A stretch of DNA of 64,000 bases from Massilia aurea (GTDB taxonomy: Bacteria; Pseudomonadota; Gammaproteobacteria; Burkholderiales; Burkholderiaceae_D): positions 1 to 64,000 of the forward strand of contig NZ_JACHBX010000003.1 of assembly GCF_014200505.1 (NCBI RefSeq), read 5' to 3'. Positions 8,914 to 18,563 of the stretch are shown here, one piece after another. The position numbers and the translations under genes were made by a program. The notes beneath the pieces were generated by a model that saw only the letters and a program-made list of their open reading frames with translations, did not search any database and was not told where the DNA came from. Positions within the stretch are counted from its first letter, which is position 1; the number at the start of each line of letters is the position of its first letter.

Positions 8914-9369
8914 TCAGAATATAAGCAAGTTTTCCTTTCTAGCCGCATCATGCGGCCGGCAATAGCCCGCGTCCCGCGCGATGCCCGCTGCGCGCCCGTT
9001 CGCCTCGATGGTCACGGTCACCGTAAACTGGTCACCCCATTGCAGCTTGTAATAGCTGGCCCTGGGCCAGGGTGGCGGTGCAAAATCAACGACGATGCGT
9101 GCGACGTTGATGTCCGCGAACGGGATACGCGAGCGCTCCGCCAGCGTTGCAAGGAGCCGGCAATAGCGCTCGAACACATCTGAACATTGTGCAGACGAAG
9201 GCTGCGCGGATGACGTCAGCAAGTCGAGTACGACTGTGGTCTGACGGTACTGGTCGGCCAGTGAACGCAGTTTGCCAATCGCCCAATGGCCATCCAGGTC
9301 ATTGTTCCGGCTAATGAATGAACCGCACAGACAATTGGCGATATTCGTCAGGCGTTTCTTTGCTGGCAT
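8914..9369 (-). CDS. hypothetical protein, 151 aa
   Basis: Starts MPAKKRLTNIANCLCGSF and continues with a Trp/Leu-containing helical middle (HWAIGKLRSLADQYR). The C-terminal half is beta-rich (DQFTVTVTIEANGR). I recall similar proteins of unknown function in Massilia but can give no domain name. It sits 43 bp downstream of a PH-domain gene and upstream of a pseudo-receiver, all on one strand, so the three may be one transcript. Confidence 0.65.
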   Translation of the reverse strand: MPAKKRLTNIANCLCGSFISRNNDLDGHWAIGKLRSLADQYRQTTVVLDLLTSSAQPSSAQCSDVFERYCRLLATLAERSRIPFADINVARIVVDFAPPPWPRASYYKLQWGDQFTVTVTIEANGRAAGIARDAGYCRPHDAARKENLLIF

Positions 9370-9412
9370 CCGTGCACCCTCTCAGTTGGATCGAAAGGGC
9401 GTCAGCCCCTGA

Positions 9413-10021
9413 TCAGTTGTGGATGTATTTGGTGTACACGTCGCTGAAATCGCGCTTGGTGTAGGTATCGAGCATTGCGGTATTCAACGCCGTCAGCAAT
9501 TCGTCGAATTGACTCACGAGTCCGCCAGCACCCGGCGCGATATTGAGCTTGTGCACCGATGCAGTGGCATCCAGCGTACGCAGCGCGTTGTTGCGGCATA
9601 CCGCATCGCGCTGCTGCTGCTTGCCAATCGAGATCAAGGCTTTGTAGATGTCCTTGAGCTGTTCGATGAACGCTTTCTTGACGTCGATGGAGAACTTTGT
9701 ATCGTCCAGATTGAATTTCAGCTCGATGTCCATATCCAGCGTGCCGGCTGTTTCGATGGTCACGCCACTGATCTGGTGCGACGCGTAATCGTAGCGCTTG
9801 ATCGCGCGTTTCGACGAGATGGCCGAGTCGCCATCCACATGGATCAGGCCAAGATTGGTAAAGCAGTATTCGTCTTTCTTGCTTTTGATGAGAAAGAAGA
9901 TCTGCTCGCCGTCTTCGGTAAACAGGTAGTCATCCGCATCGACATTGCCGTAGTCGGCCGGGCCGACAATGACGCCGATATCGCTGATGCCGAGTGCTTC
10001 TGCCGCCATACGCTTGAACAT
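9413..10021 (-). CDS. bacterial PH-domain protein
   Basis: 202 residues. Residues about 1-125 look like a bacterial pleckstrin-homology domain of the bPH_1 type: it starts MFKRMAAEALGIS, then has alternating strands including EQIFFLIKSKKDEYCFTNLG. The remainder is helical and resembles the oligomerisation region of YvbH-like proteins. An AAAGG site lies 6 nt before the ATG. The molecular role of this family is poorly known. No signal peptide is present, so it is cytosolic. Confidence 0.75.
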   Translation of the reverse strand: MFKRMAAEALGISDIGVIVGPADYGNVDADDYLFTEDGEQIFFLIKSKKDEYCFTNLGLIHVDGDSAISSKRAIKRYDYASHQISGVTIETAGTLDMDIELKFNLDDTKFSIDVKKAFIEQLKDIYKALISIGKQQQRDAVCRNNALRTLDATASVHKLNIAPGAGGLVSQFDELLTALNTAMLDTYTKRDFSDVYTKYIHN

Positions 10022-10063
10022 GATCGCCTTTCAGTGTTGGGAAAAAAGATACATTACCACCGT

Positions 10064-10870
10064 TTATTCGGGCACCCCGAGAATCACGCTCGACGCCTTG
10101 AACAAGGCGGTTGCAGCAAGCCCTTCCGCCAGCCCCAGCGTATCGACACTCTCGTTGGTCACAGTCGCGGCGACCGTGCCGCCGCCGCCCAGTGCAATCA
10201 CGACCTCGGCATTGACGGCGCCGCGCGTCAGGCGCGCAACGGTGCCGACCAGCTGGTTGCGCGCCGACAGCCTCACGCCCTCGCCGGCCGTCATGACGAT
10301 CACCGACGACGATTTGATCAACGCAAACACTTGCCGGCCCGGCGCCAGCGCCAGGTTGTCGGTGCTCTCGCGCGTGACGATCGCCACGATCTTCTGCTCG
10401 CCGGCGATGGCGAGTTCGATCTCGTCATTGACCACGCCCGGCACCACGCGCGTGACGGTGCCAAAGAACTGATTACGCGCGCTCGTTCGCATCTTGAACC
10501 TCGAAAATAGGGCGACATCGTCGGCCACGCCGGCTGCCTGCCGATTGAGCCGTTCCAGAAAATCATGGTGCAGTTGCTCGACCATGGTGAAGTTCTCGAC
10601 CAGTTGCGCGCCGCGCGCCGTCAGCCGGGTGCCGCCACCGCCCTTGCCGCCCGTCGAGCGTTGCACGAGCGGTTCGCCGGCCAGGTTGTTCATCGTGTCG
10701 ATCGCTTCCCATGCCGCCTTGTAGCTCAGGCCGACCTGTTTCGCGGCCGCCGTGATCGAACCGCATTGCGCGAGCGCCGCCAGCAGGCCGACGCGGTTCG
10801 TGCCGCCGAGCTGCTCGCCACCAACCGTCATCCAGACGGTGCCCTCGAGAGCGATGTGCCTGTCATCCAT
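10064..10870 (-). CDS. modE: molybdate-responsive transcriptional regulator ModE
   Basis: 268 residues. The N-terminal winged helix-turn-helix covers roughly 1-115 (SITAAAKQVGLSYKAAWEAI is the recognition region). Two molybdate-binding Mop domains follow, each opening with SARNQ and GTV (near 130 and 203). ModE with molybdate bound represses the molybdate transporter genes. The start at 10870 has GGAG 6 nt upstream. An upstream open extension runs through the operator and was rejected. It is divergent from modABC. Confidence 0.92.
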   Translation of the reverse strand: MDDRHIALEGTVWMTVGGEQLGGTNRVGLLAALAQCGSITAAAKQVGLSYKAAWEAIDTMNNLAGEPLVQRSTGGKGGGGTRLTARGAQLVENFTMVEQLHHDFLERLNRQAAGVADDVALFSRFKMRTSARNQFFGTVTRVVPGVVNDEIELAIAGEQKIVAIVTRESTDNLALAPGRQVFALIKSSSVIVMTAGEGVRLSARNQLVGTVARLTRGAVNAEVVIALGGGGTVAATVTNESVDTLGLAEGLAATALFKASSVILGVPE

Positions 10871-10885
10871 GTGCGCTCCAGAATC

Positions 10886-11675
<790 letters not shown>

Positions 11676-11679
11676 GCAC

Positions 11680-12363
11680 ATGCTGGACGCGTCCGACTTC
11701 GCCGCGATCTGGTTGACGCTCAAGCTCGCGACCCTCGTCACGCTGCTGTTGCTGCTGTTTGGCACGCCGCTGGCATGGTGGCTGGCGCGCACCCGCTCGC
11801 GCGCCAAACGCGTCGTCGGCGCGCTCGTCGCCCTGCCCCTCGTGCTGCCGCCGACCGTGATCGGCTTTTACCTGCTGCTGGCGATGGGGCCGAACGGCCC
11901 GCTCGGGCAGCTGACCGGCGCGCTGGGCCTGGGCACGCTTGCCTTCACCTTCACGGGCCTCGTGATCGCGTCGGTGTTCTATTCGCTGCCTTTTGTCGTG
12001 CAGCCCTTGCAGAACGCGTTCGAGGCCATCGGCGAACGGCCGCTCGAAGTGGCCGCCACGCTGCGCGCCGGGCAGTGGGACACCTTCTGGTCGGTCGTCG
12101 TGCCGCTGGCGCGCCCCGGCTTCGTCACCGGCGCGATCCTGGGCTTTGCGCACACGATCGGGGAATTCGGCGTCGTGCTCATGATCGGCGGGAACATCCC
12201 CGACAAGACGCGCGTCGTTTCTACCCAAATCTACGACCACGTCGAAGCGATGGAATATGCGCAGGCCCACTGGCTGGCCGGCGGCATGCTGGTGTTCAGC
12301 TTTGTCGTGCTGCTTACCTTGTACACGCTGTATCCGCAGTCGATGCGGGGGACGCAGCGATGA
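11680..12363 (+). CDS. modB: molybdate ABC transporter permease ModB
   Basis: 227 residues and five or six membrane helices. The cytoplasmic coupling motif is AATLRAGQWDTFWSVVVPLARPGFVTG (EAA-type loop near residues 127-153 starting at EVAATLRAG). The domain starts 4 bp after modA and its TGA overlaps the modC ATG, so the three are translationally coupled. Confidence 0.92.
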   Translation: MLDASDFAAIWLTLKLATLVTLLLLLFGTPLAWWLARTRSRAKRVVGALVALPLVLPPTVIGFYLLLAMGPNGPLGQLTGALGLGTLAFTFTGLVIASVFYSLPFVVQPLQNAFEAIGERPLEVAATLRAGQWDTFWSVVVPLARPGFVTGAILGFAHTIGEFGVVLMIGGNIPDKTRVVSTQIYDHVEAMEYAQAHWLAGGMLVFSFVVLLTLYTLYPQSMRGTQR

Positions 12364-13436
12364 CGCCCATCTCGCTCGCATGCCGGATCGACCGCGGCAC
12401 GTTCAAGCTCGATGTCGACCTGGCGCTGCCCGGGCGCGGCGTGACCGCGCTGTTCGGGCACTCGGGCTCCGGCAAGACCACGCTGCTGCGCGTGCTGGCG
12501 GGCCTGGAGCGCGTGGCCGGCGCCCGCGTCGCGCTGGGTGATGAGGTGTGGCAGGACGATGCGCGCAAGGTGTTCGTGCCGACCCACGAACGCGGTATCG
12601 GCTACGTGTTCCAGGAAGCGAGCCTGTTTCCGCACCTCTCCGTGCGCGCCAATCTCGAGTTCGGACGCAAGCGCCTCAAACCCGCCGAGCGCCGCTTCGA
12701 CCTGCTGGCGGTGGCCGAACTGCTCGGCATCGAACGCCTGCTCGATGCCAGCCCCTCCACGCTGTCCGGCGGCGAGCGCCAGCGCGCGGCGATTGCGCGC
12801 ACGCTGCTTGCCTCGCCCCGCCTGCTGTTGATGGACGAGCCGCTCGCCGCGCTCGACATGCGGCGCAAACTCGAGATCCTGCCCTACCTCGAACGCCTGC
12901 ACGACGAACTGGCGTTGCCGGTCGTGTATGTCAGCCATGCGGCCGACGAAGTGGCGCGCCTGGCCGATCATCTGGTGGTGCTGGAAGAAGGCCGCGTGCT
13001 GGCCAGCGGCCCGTTGGCCGCGACGCTCGCGCGGCTGGACCTGGCGGCAAATTTTCAGGACGACGCCGGCGTGATGCTGGAAACGACGCTGCAAGCGCAC
13101 GACGCCGATGGCCTGTCGCACCTGGCGTTTGCCGGCGGCGTGCTGCTGGTGGGCCAGCGCGACGTCTCCATCGGCACCCGCGTGCGCTGCCGCATCCATG
13201 CGCGCGATGTGAGTCTGGCGCTGGAGCGGCCACGCGGCAGCAGCATCACGAACATCCTGCCGGCGCGGGTCGATGCGGTCGGCCCGAGCAGCGCGCCCGG
13301 CCAGGTGCTGGTGCGTTTGCTGGTCGGTGAGACCGCGCTGCTGGCGCGGATCACCGAGCGTTCGCGGCGCGAACTGGCGATCGCGCAGGGGTGCGCGGTA
13401 TGGGCGCAGGTAAAGGCCGTGGCGTTACTGGCCTGA
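12360..13436 (+). CDS. modC: molybdate ABC transporter ATP-binding protein ModC
   Basis: 358 residues. Walker A GHSGSGKTT at 33-41, Q-loop near FQEASLFPHL, signature LSGGERQRAAIAR, Walker B LLLMDEPLAALD and the switch His in VSHAADE. The C-terminal part (from about 290) is a Mop/TOBE domain that binds molybdate and can regulate the ATPase. The start ATG at 12360 overlaps the modB stop. It ends 12 bp from the convergent stressosome operon with no visible terminator between them. Confidence 0.92.
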   Translation: MTPISLACRIDRGTFKLDVDLALPGRGVTALFGHSGSGKTTLLRVLAGLERVAGARVALGDEVWQDDARKVFVPTHERGIGYVFQEASLFPHLSVRANLEFGRKRLKPAERRFDLLAVAELLGIERLLDASPSTLSGGERQRAAIARTLLASPRLLLMDEPLAALDMRRKLEILPYLERLHDELALPVVYVSHAADEVARLADHLVVLEEGRVLASGPLAATLARLDLAANFQDDAGVMLETTLQAHDADGLSHLAFAGGVLLVGQRDVSIGTRVRCRIHARDVSLALERPRGSSITNILPARVDAVGPSSAPGQVLVRLLVGETALLARITERSRRELAIAQGCAVWAQVKAVALLA

Positions 13437-13448
13437 GCCTGAACCGGG

Positions 13449-15344
13449 TTAGCCCCGCAGCGCCGCTTCCAGGTCCGACAACTCTGCCGGCTTGACCAGG
13501 TGCGCATCGAACCCGGCCTCGTGCGCGCGGCGGCGGTCTTCCGGCGAGCCGTAGCCCGTATGCGCCACCAGCCGGATATGCGCCAGTTGCGGATTGCTCT
13601 TGATGCGGCGCGCCACCTGATAACCATCCACACCCGGCAAGCCGATATCGAGCACGATCACGTGCGGCTCGTGGCGCGCGGCCAGCTCTTCGATCTCGTT
13701 GGCGTCGGCCGTGGTGTGCGCCTCGTAGCCCATCTCGGCCAGCAAAAAGCCCATCATCTCCATCGCATCGACGTTGTCGTCCACCAGCAGCACGCGCATG
13801 CCGCCGCTTTGCGCCTCAGGCGCGGACGAAAGCGTCGTCGCATCGTCCGCGCCGGCGCCGACATGCAGCAGCGGCAGGTCGACGGTGAACGTGCTGCCAA
13901 GGCCGATGCCGTCGCTGGTGGCCGACAGGTGACCGCCGTGCAGTTCGAGCAGGTGCGACACCAGCGACAGGCCGATGCCCAGGCCTTCCGGTGCGCGGTC
14001 GGGCGGCACCTCGACCTGGGTGAACATGCCGAAGATGCGTGGCAGGTTGTCCTTGGCGATGCCGATGCCGTTGTCGCGCACCGAAATGCACACGCGAGCA
14101 CTGTCGGTAACGCGCACGGCCAGGTGAATTTGGCCGCCCGTCGGCGTGAACTTCGCCGCATTGTGCAGCAGGTTGCCGACCGACTGGGCCAGGCGCACCG
14201 GATCGCCCGAGACCCAGATCTGGTGGTCCGGCTGCTCGACGCTCAGGTGATGCCCGCGCGCGTTGATCAAAGGCGCCGCCGTCTCGATGGCCTGGGCGAT
14301 CACGCCGTTGATGTCGACTTCTTCATTGCGCAGCACGATTTTTCCTTCGGAGATGCGGGCCACGTCCAGCAGGTCGTCGACCAGGTGCGCCAGATGATCG
14401 ACCTGACGCGTGATCACGTCGCGTGCATGCGCCTGGCGCTCGGCGGCCCCTTCGCCAATGGCGCCCAGCAGCGCGGCCGCGTTGCGGATCGGGCTCAGGG
14501 GATTGCGCAGCTCGTGCGCCAGCGTCGCCAGGAACTGGTTCTTGTTGCTGTCGGCGGCGCGCAGCAGCGCCTCCATCTCGCGCCGGCCCGTGATGTCGCT
14601 GGTGACGCGCGCCACCCGCACCACCTGGCCGCGCGCATCGCGCACCGGGAACACGCGGTCGCGCACCCAGCGCACCTGGCCGTCGGCGCCAGCGATGCGG
14701 AACTCGTCGTCGTAATGGGCTTCAAATGCCACGCGTTCCCAGCGCGCGGCCATGCGCGCGCGGTCGTCCTGATGCACGGCCGCGAGCCAGTCGTCGGGCT
14801 GCTGACCCAGCGCCTCGGCGCTGCGGCCCCACACGGTGGCATACGCCGGGCTGACATACACGACCTCGCGCGCCGGCACCGAGAACATCCAGAACACGTC
14901 GTCGATATTGTCGGTCAGCTGGCGGAAGCGTTCTTCGCTGTCGCGCAGGTCGACCTGGATCTGGCGCATGCGCAGCAGCGCGTTGACGTTGGCGATCAGT
15001 TCATCGGCCTCGATCGGCGCGGCCAGGTAGTTGTCGGCGCCGCCTTCCAGGCCGCGGATCTTGTCGGCGCGGCCCGTCAGCGCGGCCGACGTCTGCAGCA
15101 CCAGCACCGTGCTGCTGTCCGATTCGGCCTTGATGCGGCGGCACACTTCGATGCCGTTGATGTCGGGCAGCTTCACGTCGAGCAGCACCAGCGCCGGCAA
15201 CGTGTTGCGCACGATTTCCAGCGCGTCGGTGCCGTTGGCCGCTTCCAGCACCTCGAAGCCGGCGCTTTGCAGGATGCGGGTCTTGGCGTAGCGCGCGCCG
15301 TCGTTGTCGTCAACGTTGAGAATCTGGGTCGGATGGGAGTTCAT
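13449..15344 (-). CDS. hybrid sensor kinase, REC-PAS-HisKA-HATPase-REC
   Basis: 631 residues. An N-terminal receiver has phospho-Asp D56 (LLDVKLP), but the conserved late Lys is Ala109 (NYLAAPIE). A PAS domain with PAC covers about 135-260. The dimerisation helix carries His277 (LAHELRNP); the ATPase boxes are NLLHNAAKF, RDNGIGI and EGLGIGLS. A C-terminal receiver has D566 (VLDIGLP). No membrane helix, so cytosolic. Its ATG overlaps the preceding kinase stop by 4 bp, making it the last gene of the stressosome operon and the likely phosphorelay output. Confidence 0.9.
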   Translation of the reverse strand: MNSHPTQILNVDDNDGARYAKTRILQSAGFEVLEAANGTDALEIVRNTLPALVLLDVKLPDINGIEVCRRIKAESDSSTVLVLQTSAALTGRADKIRGLEGGADNYLAAPIEADELIANVNALLRMRQIQVDLRDSEERFRQLTDNIDDVFWMFSVPAREVVYVSPAYATVWGRSAEALGQQPDDWLAAVHQDDRARMAARWERVAFEAHYDDEFRIAGADGQVRWVRDRVFPVRDARGQVVRVARVTSDITGRREMEALLRAADSNKNQFLATLAHELRNPLSPIRNAAALLGAIGEGAAERQAHARDVITRQVDHLAHLVDDLLDVARISEGKIVLRNEEVDINGVIAQAIETAAPLINARGHHLSVEQPDHQIWVSGDPVRLAQSVGNLLHNAAKFTPTGGQIHLAVRVTDSARVCISVRDNGIGIAKDNLPRIFGMFTQVEVPPDRAPEGLGIGLSLVSHLLELHGGHLSATSDGIGLGSTFTVDLPLLHVGAGADDATTLSSAPEAQSGGMRVLLVDDNVDAMEMMGFLLAEMGYEAHTTADANEIEELAARHEPHVIVLDIGLPGVDGYQVARRIKSNPQLAHIRLVAHTGYGSPEDRRRAHEAGFDAHLVKPAELSDLEAALRG

Positions 15345-16717
15345 GATCCTGTGGTGTCAAATGCGGATGGCGTCGGCGCCAGGCTGCGCGGCAGGGTCAG
15401 GGTGAAGGTCGAACCGACACCGACGGTGCTGGCCACGTCGACCCGCCCGCCAAGCAGCTCGGCCAGCTTGCGGCACAGGGGCAGACCGAGACCGGTGCCC
15501 TTGCTGCGCCGTTGCAGCGGATGCTCGATCTGGCTGAATTCTTCAAAAATGAGTTGCAGGTTGTCGTGGCTGATGCCGATGCCCGTATCGGCCACGGCAA
15601 ATGCGATGGTGTCCGCCTCGGGATCATGCGCGGCAAACACCAGCACCGAGCCCTGCTCGGTGAATTTCAGCGCGTTCGAAATGAAGTTGCGCAGGATCTG
15701 CGAAATCTTGCCTTCGTCCGAATACAGGGGCTCGTTCACGCCGGACGGCTCGAACACCAGTTCGACGCGCGCCTCGTCCACCAGCGGGCGCAGCATGCCC
15801 TTGAGCGCGCGGAACAGGTTCTCGACCACCACCGGCTCGACCTGTACCTGCACCCGCCCCGCTTCGATCTTGGCCAGATCGAGCAAGTCATTCACCAGCT
15901 CGGACAAGTCGTTGGCCGCGGTAGCGATGAAGCTCACCTGGCGTTCCTGCTCTTCGGTCAGGTCGCCATCCATCCGGTTGAGCAGCAACTGGGCCAGCGC
16001 GCGGATCGACGACAACGGCGTGCGCAGTTCGTGGCTCGTGTTGGACAGGAAGCGCGACTTCATTTCGTCGGCGCGGCGCAGGCGCTCGGCCTTGTCCTCG
16101 ATCTCGGCGTACAGCGCCACGATGCCGCGGTTGGTGTCCTCCAGCTCGCGCGTGAGCGACATCAGGTCGTCCTGGCGTTCGCGCAGCTCGGCCAGCGTCG
16201 AGAGCAGCTCCTGGTTCTGCATCTGCAGCTCGTGCAGCGGGGTGGCATCCGGGCTGTCGGCCAGGCGCGCGCCGATTTCAGCCAGCCGCGCCGGCGTGAT
16301 GCGCTCGTGCGCCGGCAGCGCCTTGCGCACCGTGACATTGGCCGCGCCGGTTTCGCCGGGGTCGACCTCGCACGCGTCCATCAGGCGATGCGCGGTAATG
16401 ATCGCCAGTTCGCGCAGCGACTCGGGGCCTGTCTCGCCGAACGTCGGGTCGCTCGAGCGGCCATTGCGCGGCCGCCCGGCGCTGACCAGGACTTCGAGAT
16501 GCTGACGCCCGTCGCGTTCGCACAACTGGAACACGGCGCGCCCGCCGGGGCCCTGATAACTCGCGCCGCGCGCCACTTCGGACACCGCCGTGCCAACCCG
16601 CACCTGGTCCTGCTGCGACAAGCCCAGCATGGCCGAGATCTGGCGCGCACGCTGGCGCACCAGCACCACATCCTGCTCGCTGTCCAGGCCAACGCTGAGG
16701 ATGCGCAGGGATGTCAT
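15341..16717 (-). CDS. sensor histidine kinase with N-terminal RsbT-like domain
   Basis: 458 residues, no membrane segment. Residues about 3-135 resemble an RsbT/anti-sigma ATPase domain, but the usual SELARN box reads SEVARG, so ATP binding there is doubtful. A coiled coil (about 160-222) joins it to a HisKA domain with His229 (NTSHELRTP). A standard HATPase domain follows (NFISNALKF, ADTGIGI, GTGLGLPLC). The ATG at 16717 overlaps the upstream stop. I infer that the RsbT-like part docks on the stressosome and gates the kinase. Confidence 0.88.
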   Translation of the reverse strand: MTSLRILSVGLDSEQDVVLVRQRARQISAMLGLSQQDQVRVGTAVSEVARGASYQGPGGRAVFQLCERDGRQHLEVLVSAGRPRNGRSSDPTFGETGPESLRELAIITAHRLMDACEVDPGETGAANVTVRKALPAHERITPARLAEIGARLADSPDATPLHELQMQNQELLSTLAELRERQDDLMSLTRELEDTNRGIVALYAEIEDKAERLRRADEMKSRFLSNTSHELRTPLSSIRALAQLLLNRMDGDLTEEQERQVSFIATAANDLSELVNDLLDLAKIEAGRVQVQVEPVVVENLFRALKGMLRPLVDEARVELVFEPSGVNEPLYSDEGKISQILRNFISNALKFTEQGSVLVFAAHDPEADTIAFAVADTGIGISHDNLQLIFEEFSQIEHPLQRRSKGTGLGLPLCRKLAELLGGRVDVASTVGVGSTFTLTLPRSLAPTPSAFDTTGS

Positions 16718-17742
16718 GCGAGGCCCGCTGCCCGGCGCACGACGACGACCATCGCGTCGTCGCGGCCGCGAATGAAGTCGCGCATCAGCACCGCGGCGAT
16801 CAGCGCCGGCGCGCGCCCATGCAGGCCCGGATACTTGTGCAGATCCCACTGGGTCTGGATGCCGTCCGAGCACAGGATGCACAGTGCCCCGGGCGGGAAC
16901 GGCACCGAAAACTCCTGCACCTTGCGCATATTGGCGCCGACGATGCCGTTGTGCGACACCAGCGCGCGCCGGTCGTCGTCGATCACGACGCCAGCGATAT
17001 TGCCCACGCCGGCGAAGCTGAGTTCATCCTTGTAGAAGTCGACGCGCGCCGCCGCCAGAGCCGCGCCGCGCGTGCCGCGCAATGCCTCGTGCGCCACGTG
17101 CACCATCTCGCCGGCGCCGACCGTGCCGCGCTCGGCCAGCGCATCGATCGCCGCATTCGTGGCCGCCGCTGCATTCGGGCCGTGGCCCAGGCCATCGCAC
17201 GCCAGGATGGTGGCGCCATCGTCGCCGCACGAAACGGCCCAGCCGTCGCCGCATTCGTCTTCGCCGGCGATCGGCGCCCACAACGCGCCCACTTCCACGC
17301 CGCTCGGATGCGGTGCCGGTTCGTCGCGCCACAGGCGCATGAAGAACGCCGTGCCTTCGCCGCGCCGCGTGTAGACGTCGAATTCATCGGACAGGCGCAG
17401 CAGCGCGCCCAGGCCCGTCCCGGCGGTGCCGGCGCTCGAGACGCCATCGAGCAGGCAGTTGTCGATGTCGGCGATACCGGGGCCCTTGTCGAGCGCCAGC
17501 ACGTCCACGCCGATGCCGGCCGGCGACTGCGCCGGACCGACGTGCATGGCGCCTTCGCCGGCGTGCTTGAGGATGTTGGTGGCCGCTTCGGTGATGATCA
17601 GGGCCAGCTGGCCGGCCTTGACTTCATTGAAGCCCAGCGAGTCGGCCACCTTCTGGCCGGCGCGGCGCACGGCCGCGACATCGCTGGCATGGGTGAGATT
17701 GAAGACGAAGTGCGACGACTGAGAACTGATCAGCGTTTCCAT
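16714..17742 (-). CDS. fusion of RsbT/RsbW-like ATPase with SpoIIE/RsbX-like phosphatase
   Basis: 342 residues. The first 135 form an anti-sigma-type GHKL ATPase with an intact N box (IITEAATNILKHAG) and the GTGLGAL lid. Residues about 150-342 are a PP2C-like SpoIIE domain with the metal residues in ILACDGLGHG and CSDGI and the closing RDDAMVVVV. In Bacillus the phosphatase RsbX resets the stressosome as a separate protein; here it is fused to an ATPase. It overlaps the RsbT gene by 13 bp and the kinase gene by 4 bp. Confidence 0.88.
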   Translation of the reverse strand: METLISSQSSHFVFNLTHASDVAAVRRAGQKVADSLGFNEVKAGQLALIITEAATNILKHAGEGAMHVGPAQSPAGIGVDVLALDKGPGIADIDNCLLDGVSSAGTAGTGLGALLRLSDEFDVYTRRGEGTAFFMRLWRDEPAPHPSGVEVGALWAPIAGEDECGDGWAVSCGDDGATILACDGLGHGPNAAAATNAAIDALAERGTVGAGEMVHVAHEALRGTRGAALAAARVDFYKDELSFAGVGNIAGVVIDDDRRALVSHNGIVGANMRKVQEFSVPFPPGALCILCSDGIQTQWDLHKYPGLHGRAPALIAAVLMRDFIRGRDDAMVVVVRRAAGLA

Positions 17743-18197
17743 TTGATAATCAGCACCGCGGTGCCCTCCTTCGGACGGCTGTCGATGTCGAACTCGTCGA
17801 CCAGCCGCTTGGAGCCGCCCAGGCCGAGGCCCAGGCCGCCGCCGGTGGTGAAACCGTCACGCAGTGCGCTCTCGATATTCGGGATGCCCTGGCCGGCGTC
17901 GACGAACAACAGCCCGACGCCAAGGCGCGCGCCGTCGTCGAAGGCATCGAGATGCACCTCGCCGCCGCCGCCGTATTTGATGGTATTGCGTGCGAGTTCA
18001 CTGGCCGCCGTCACCAGCTTGGTCTGGTCCACCAGCGAGAGACCGATCGCCACTGCGCGTTCGCGCACCTGCTTGCGCACGCCCACCACGTCTTCATCCG
18101 AGCGCAGGCGCAAGGTCACGCGGCCGGTACGCTGCGCGCGGCGATGCTCCAGCAGCGGTGTCTCGAACAGCACCGTCTGGGTTTGCGCGTCGACCAT
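17730..18197 (-). CDS. rsbT: RsbT-like serine/threonine kinase of the stressosome
   Basis: 155 residues, GHKL ATPase fold. The N box is SELARNTIKYGGGG, the second box VDAGQGIPN and the lid GLGLGLGGSKRLVDEF, all as in RsbT. The C-terminus LIIKWKR is typical. RsbT phosphorylates RsbR and RsbS and is released when the stressosome is activated. It shares one base with the rsbS stop. The N-terminal 20 residues are an extension relative to Bacillus RsbT (about 133 residues). Confidence 0.9.
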   Translation of the reverse strand: MVDAQTQTVLFETPLLEHRRAQRTGRVTLRLRSDEDVVGVRKQVRERAVAIGLSLVDQTKLVTAASELARNTIKYGGGGEVHLDAFDDGARLGVGLLFVDAGQGIPNIESALRDGFTTGGGLGLGLGGSKRLVDEFDIDSRPKEGTAVLIIKWKR

Positions 18198-18553
18198 TAT
18201 CGATAGCTCTTTCCGAGCAGGGCCATGCCCTTCTCGACATTGAGCGCCGTCTGAACGCCATGCAGAGTCAATCCGAGTTCGACGAGCGTGATCGCCACCG
18301 CCGGCTGCATGCCCACCACCACGGTGCGTGCGTCGAGCACGCGCGCCATGGCGGCGGTATTGCTGATCATGCGGCCGATGAAGGAGTCGACCAGGTCGAG
18401 CGCCGAGATGTCGATCAGGACGCCCTTGGCGCTGTCGCTGACGATGCGCTGGGTCAGGTCATCCTGCAGTTGCATCGCCAGGCGGTCATGCATGTCGACC
18501 TGGATCGTCACCAGCAACAGGTCGCCCATGCGCAGGATCGGGATACGTTCCAT
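18197..18553 (-). CDS. rsbS: RsbS-like STAS antagonist of the stressosome
   Basis: 118 residues, a single STAS domain starting ERIPILRMGDLLLVTIQVD. The segment DISALDLVDSFIGRMI contains the serine that RsbT phosphorylates in Bacillus RsbS (VDSFIG). It forms the stressosome core with RsbR and sequesters RsbT. It follows rsbR by 10 bp and overlaps rsbT by one base. Confidence 0.92.
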   Translation of the reverse strand: MERIPILRMGDLLLVTIQVDMHDRLAMQLQDDLTQRIVSDSAKGVLIDISALDLVDSFIGRMISNTAAMARVLDARTVVVGMQPAVAITLVELGLTLHGVQTALNVEKGMALLGKSYR

Positions 18554-18563
18554 AGTACTCGCC

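Noticed and set aside
13500..16505. 1001-codon plus-strand open frame
   Set aside because: It lies opposite the two stressosome kinases, whose domains are clear. Its low-complexity Arg/His/Ala composition is typical of a GC-rich antisense frame.
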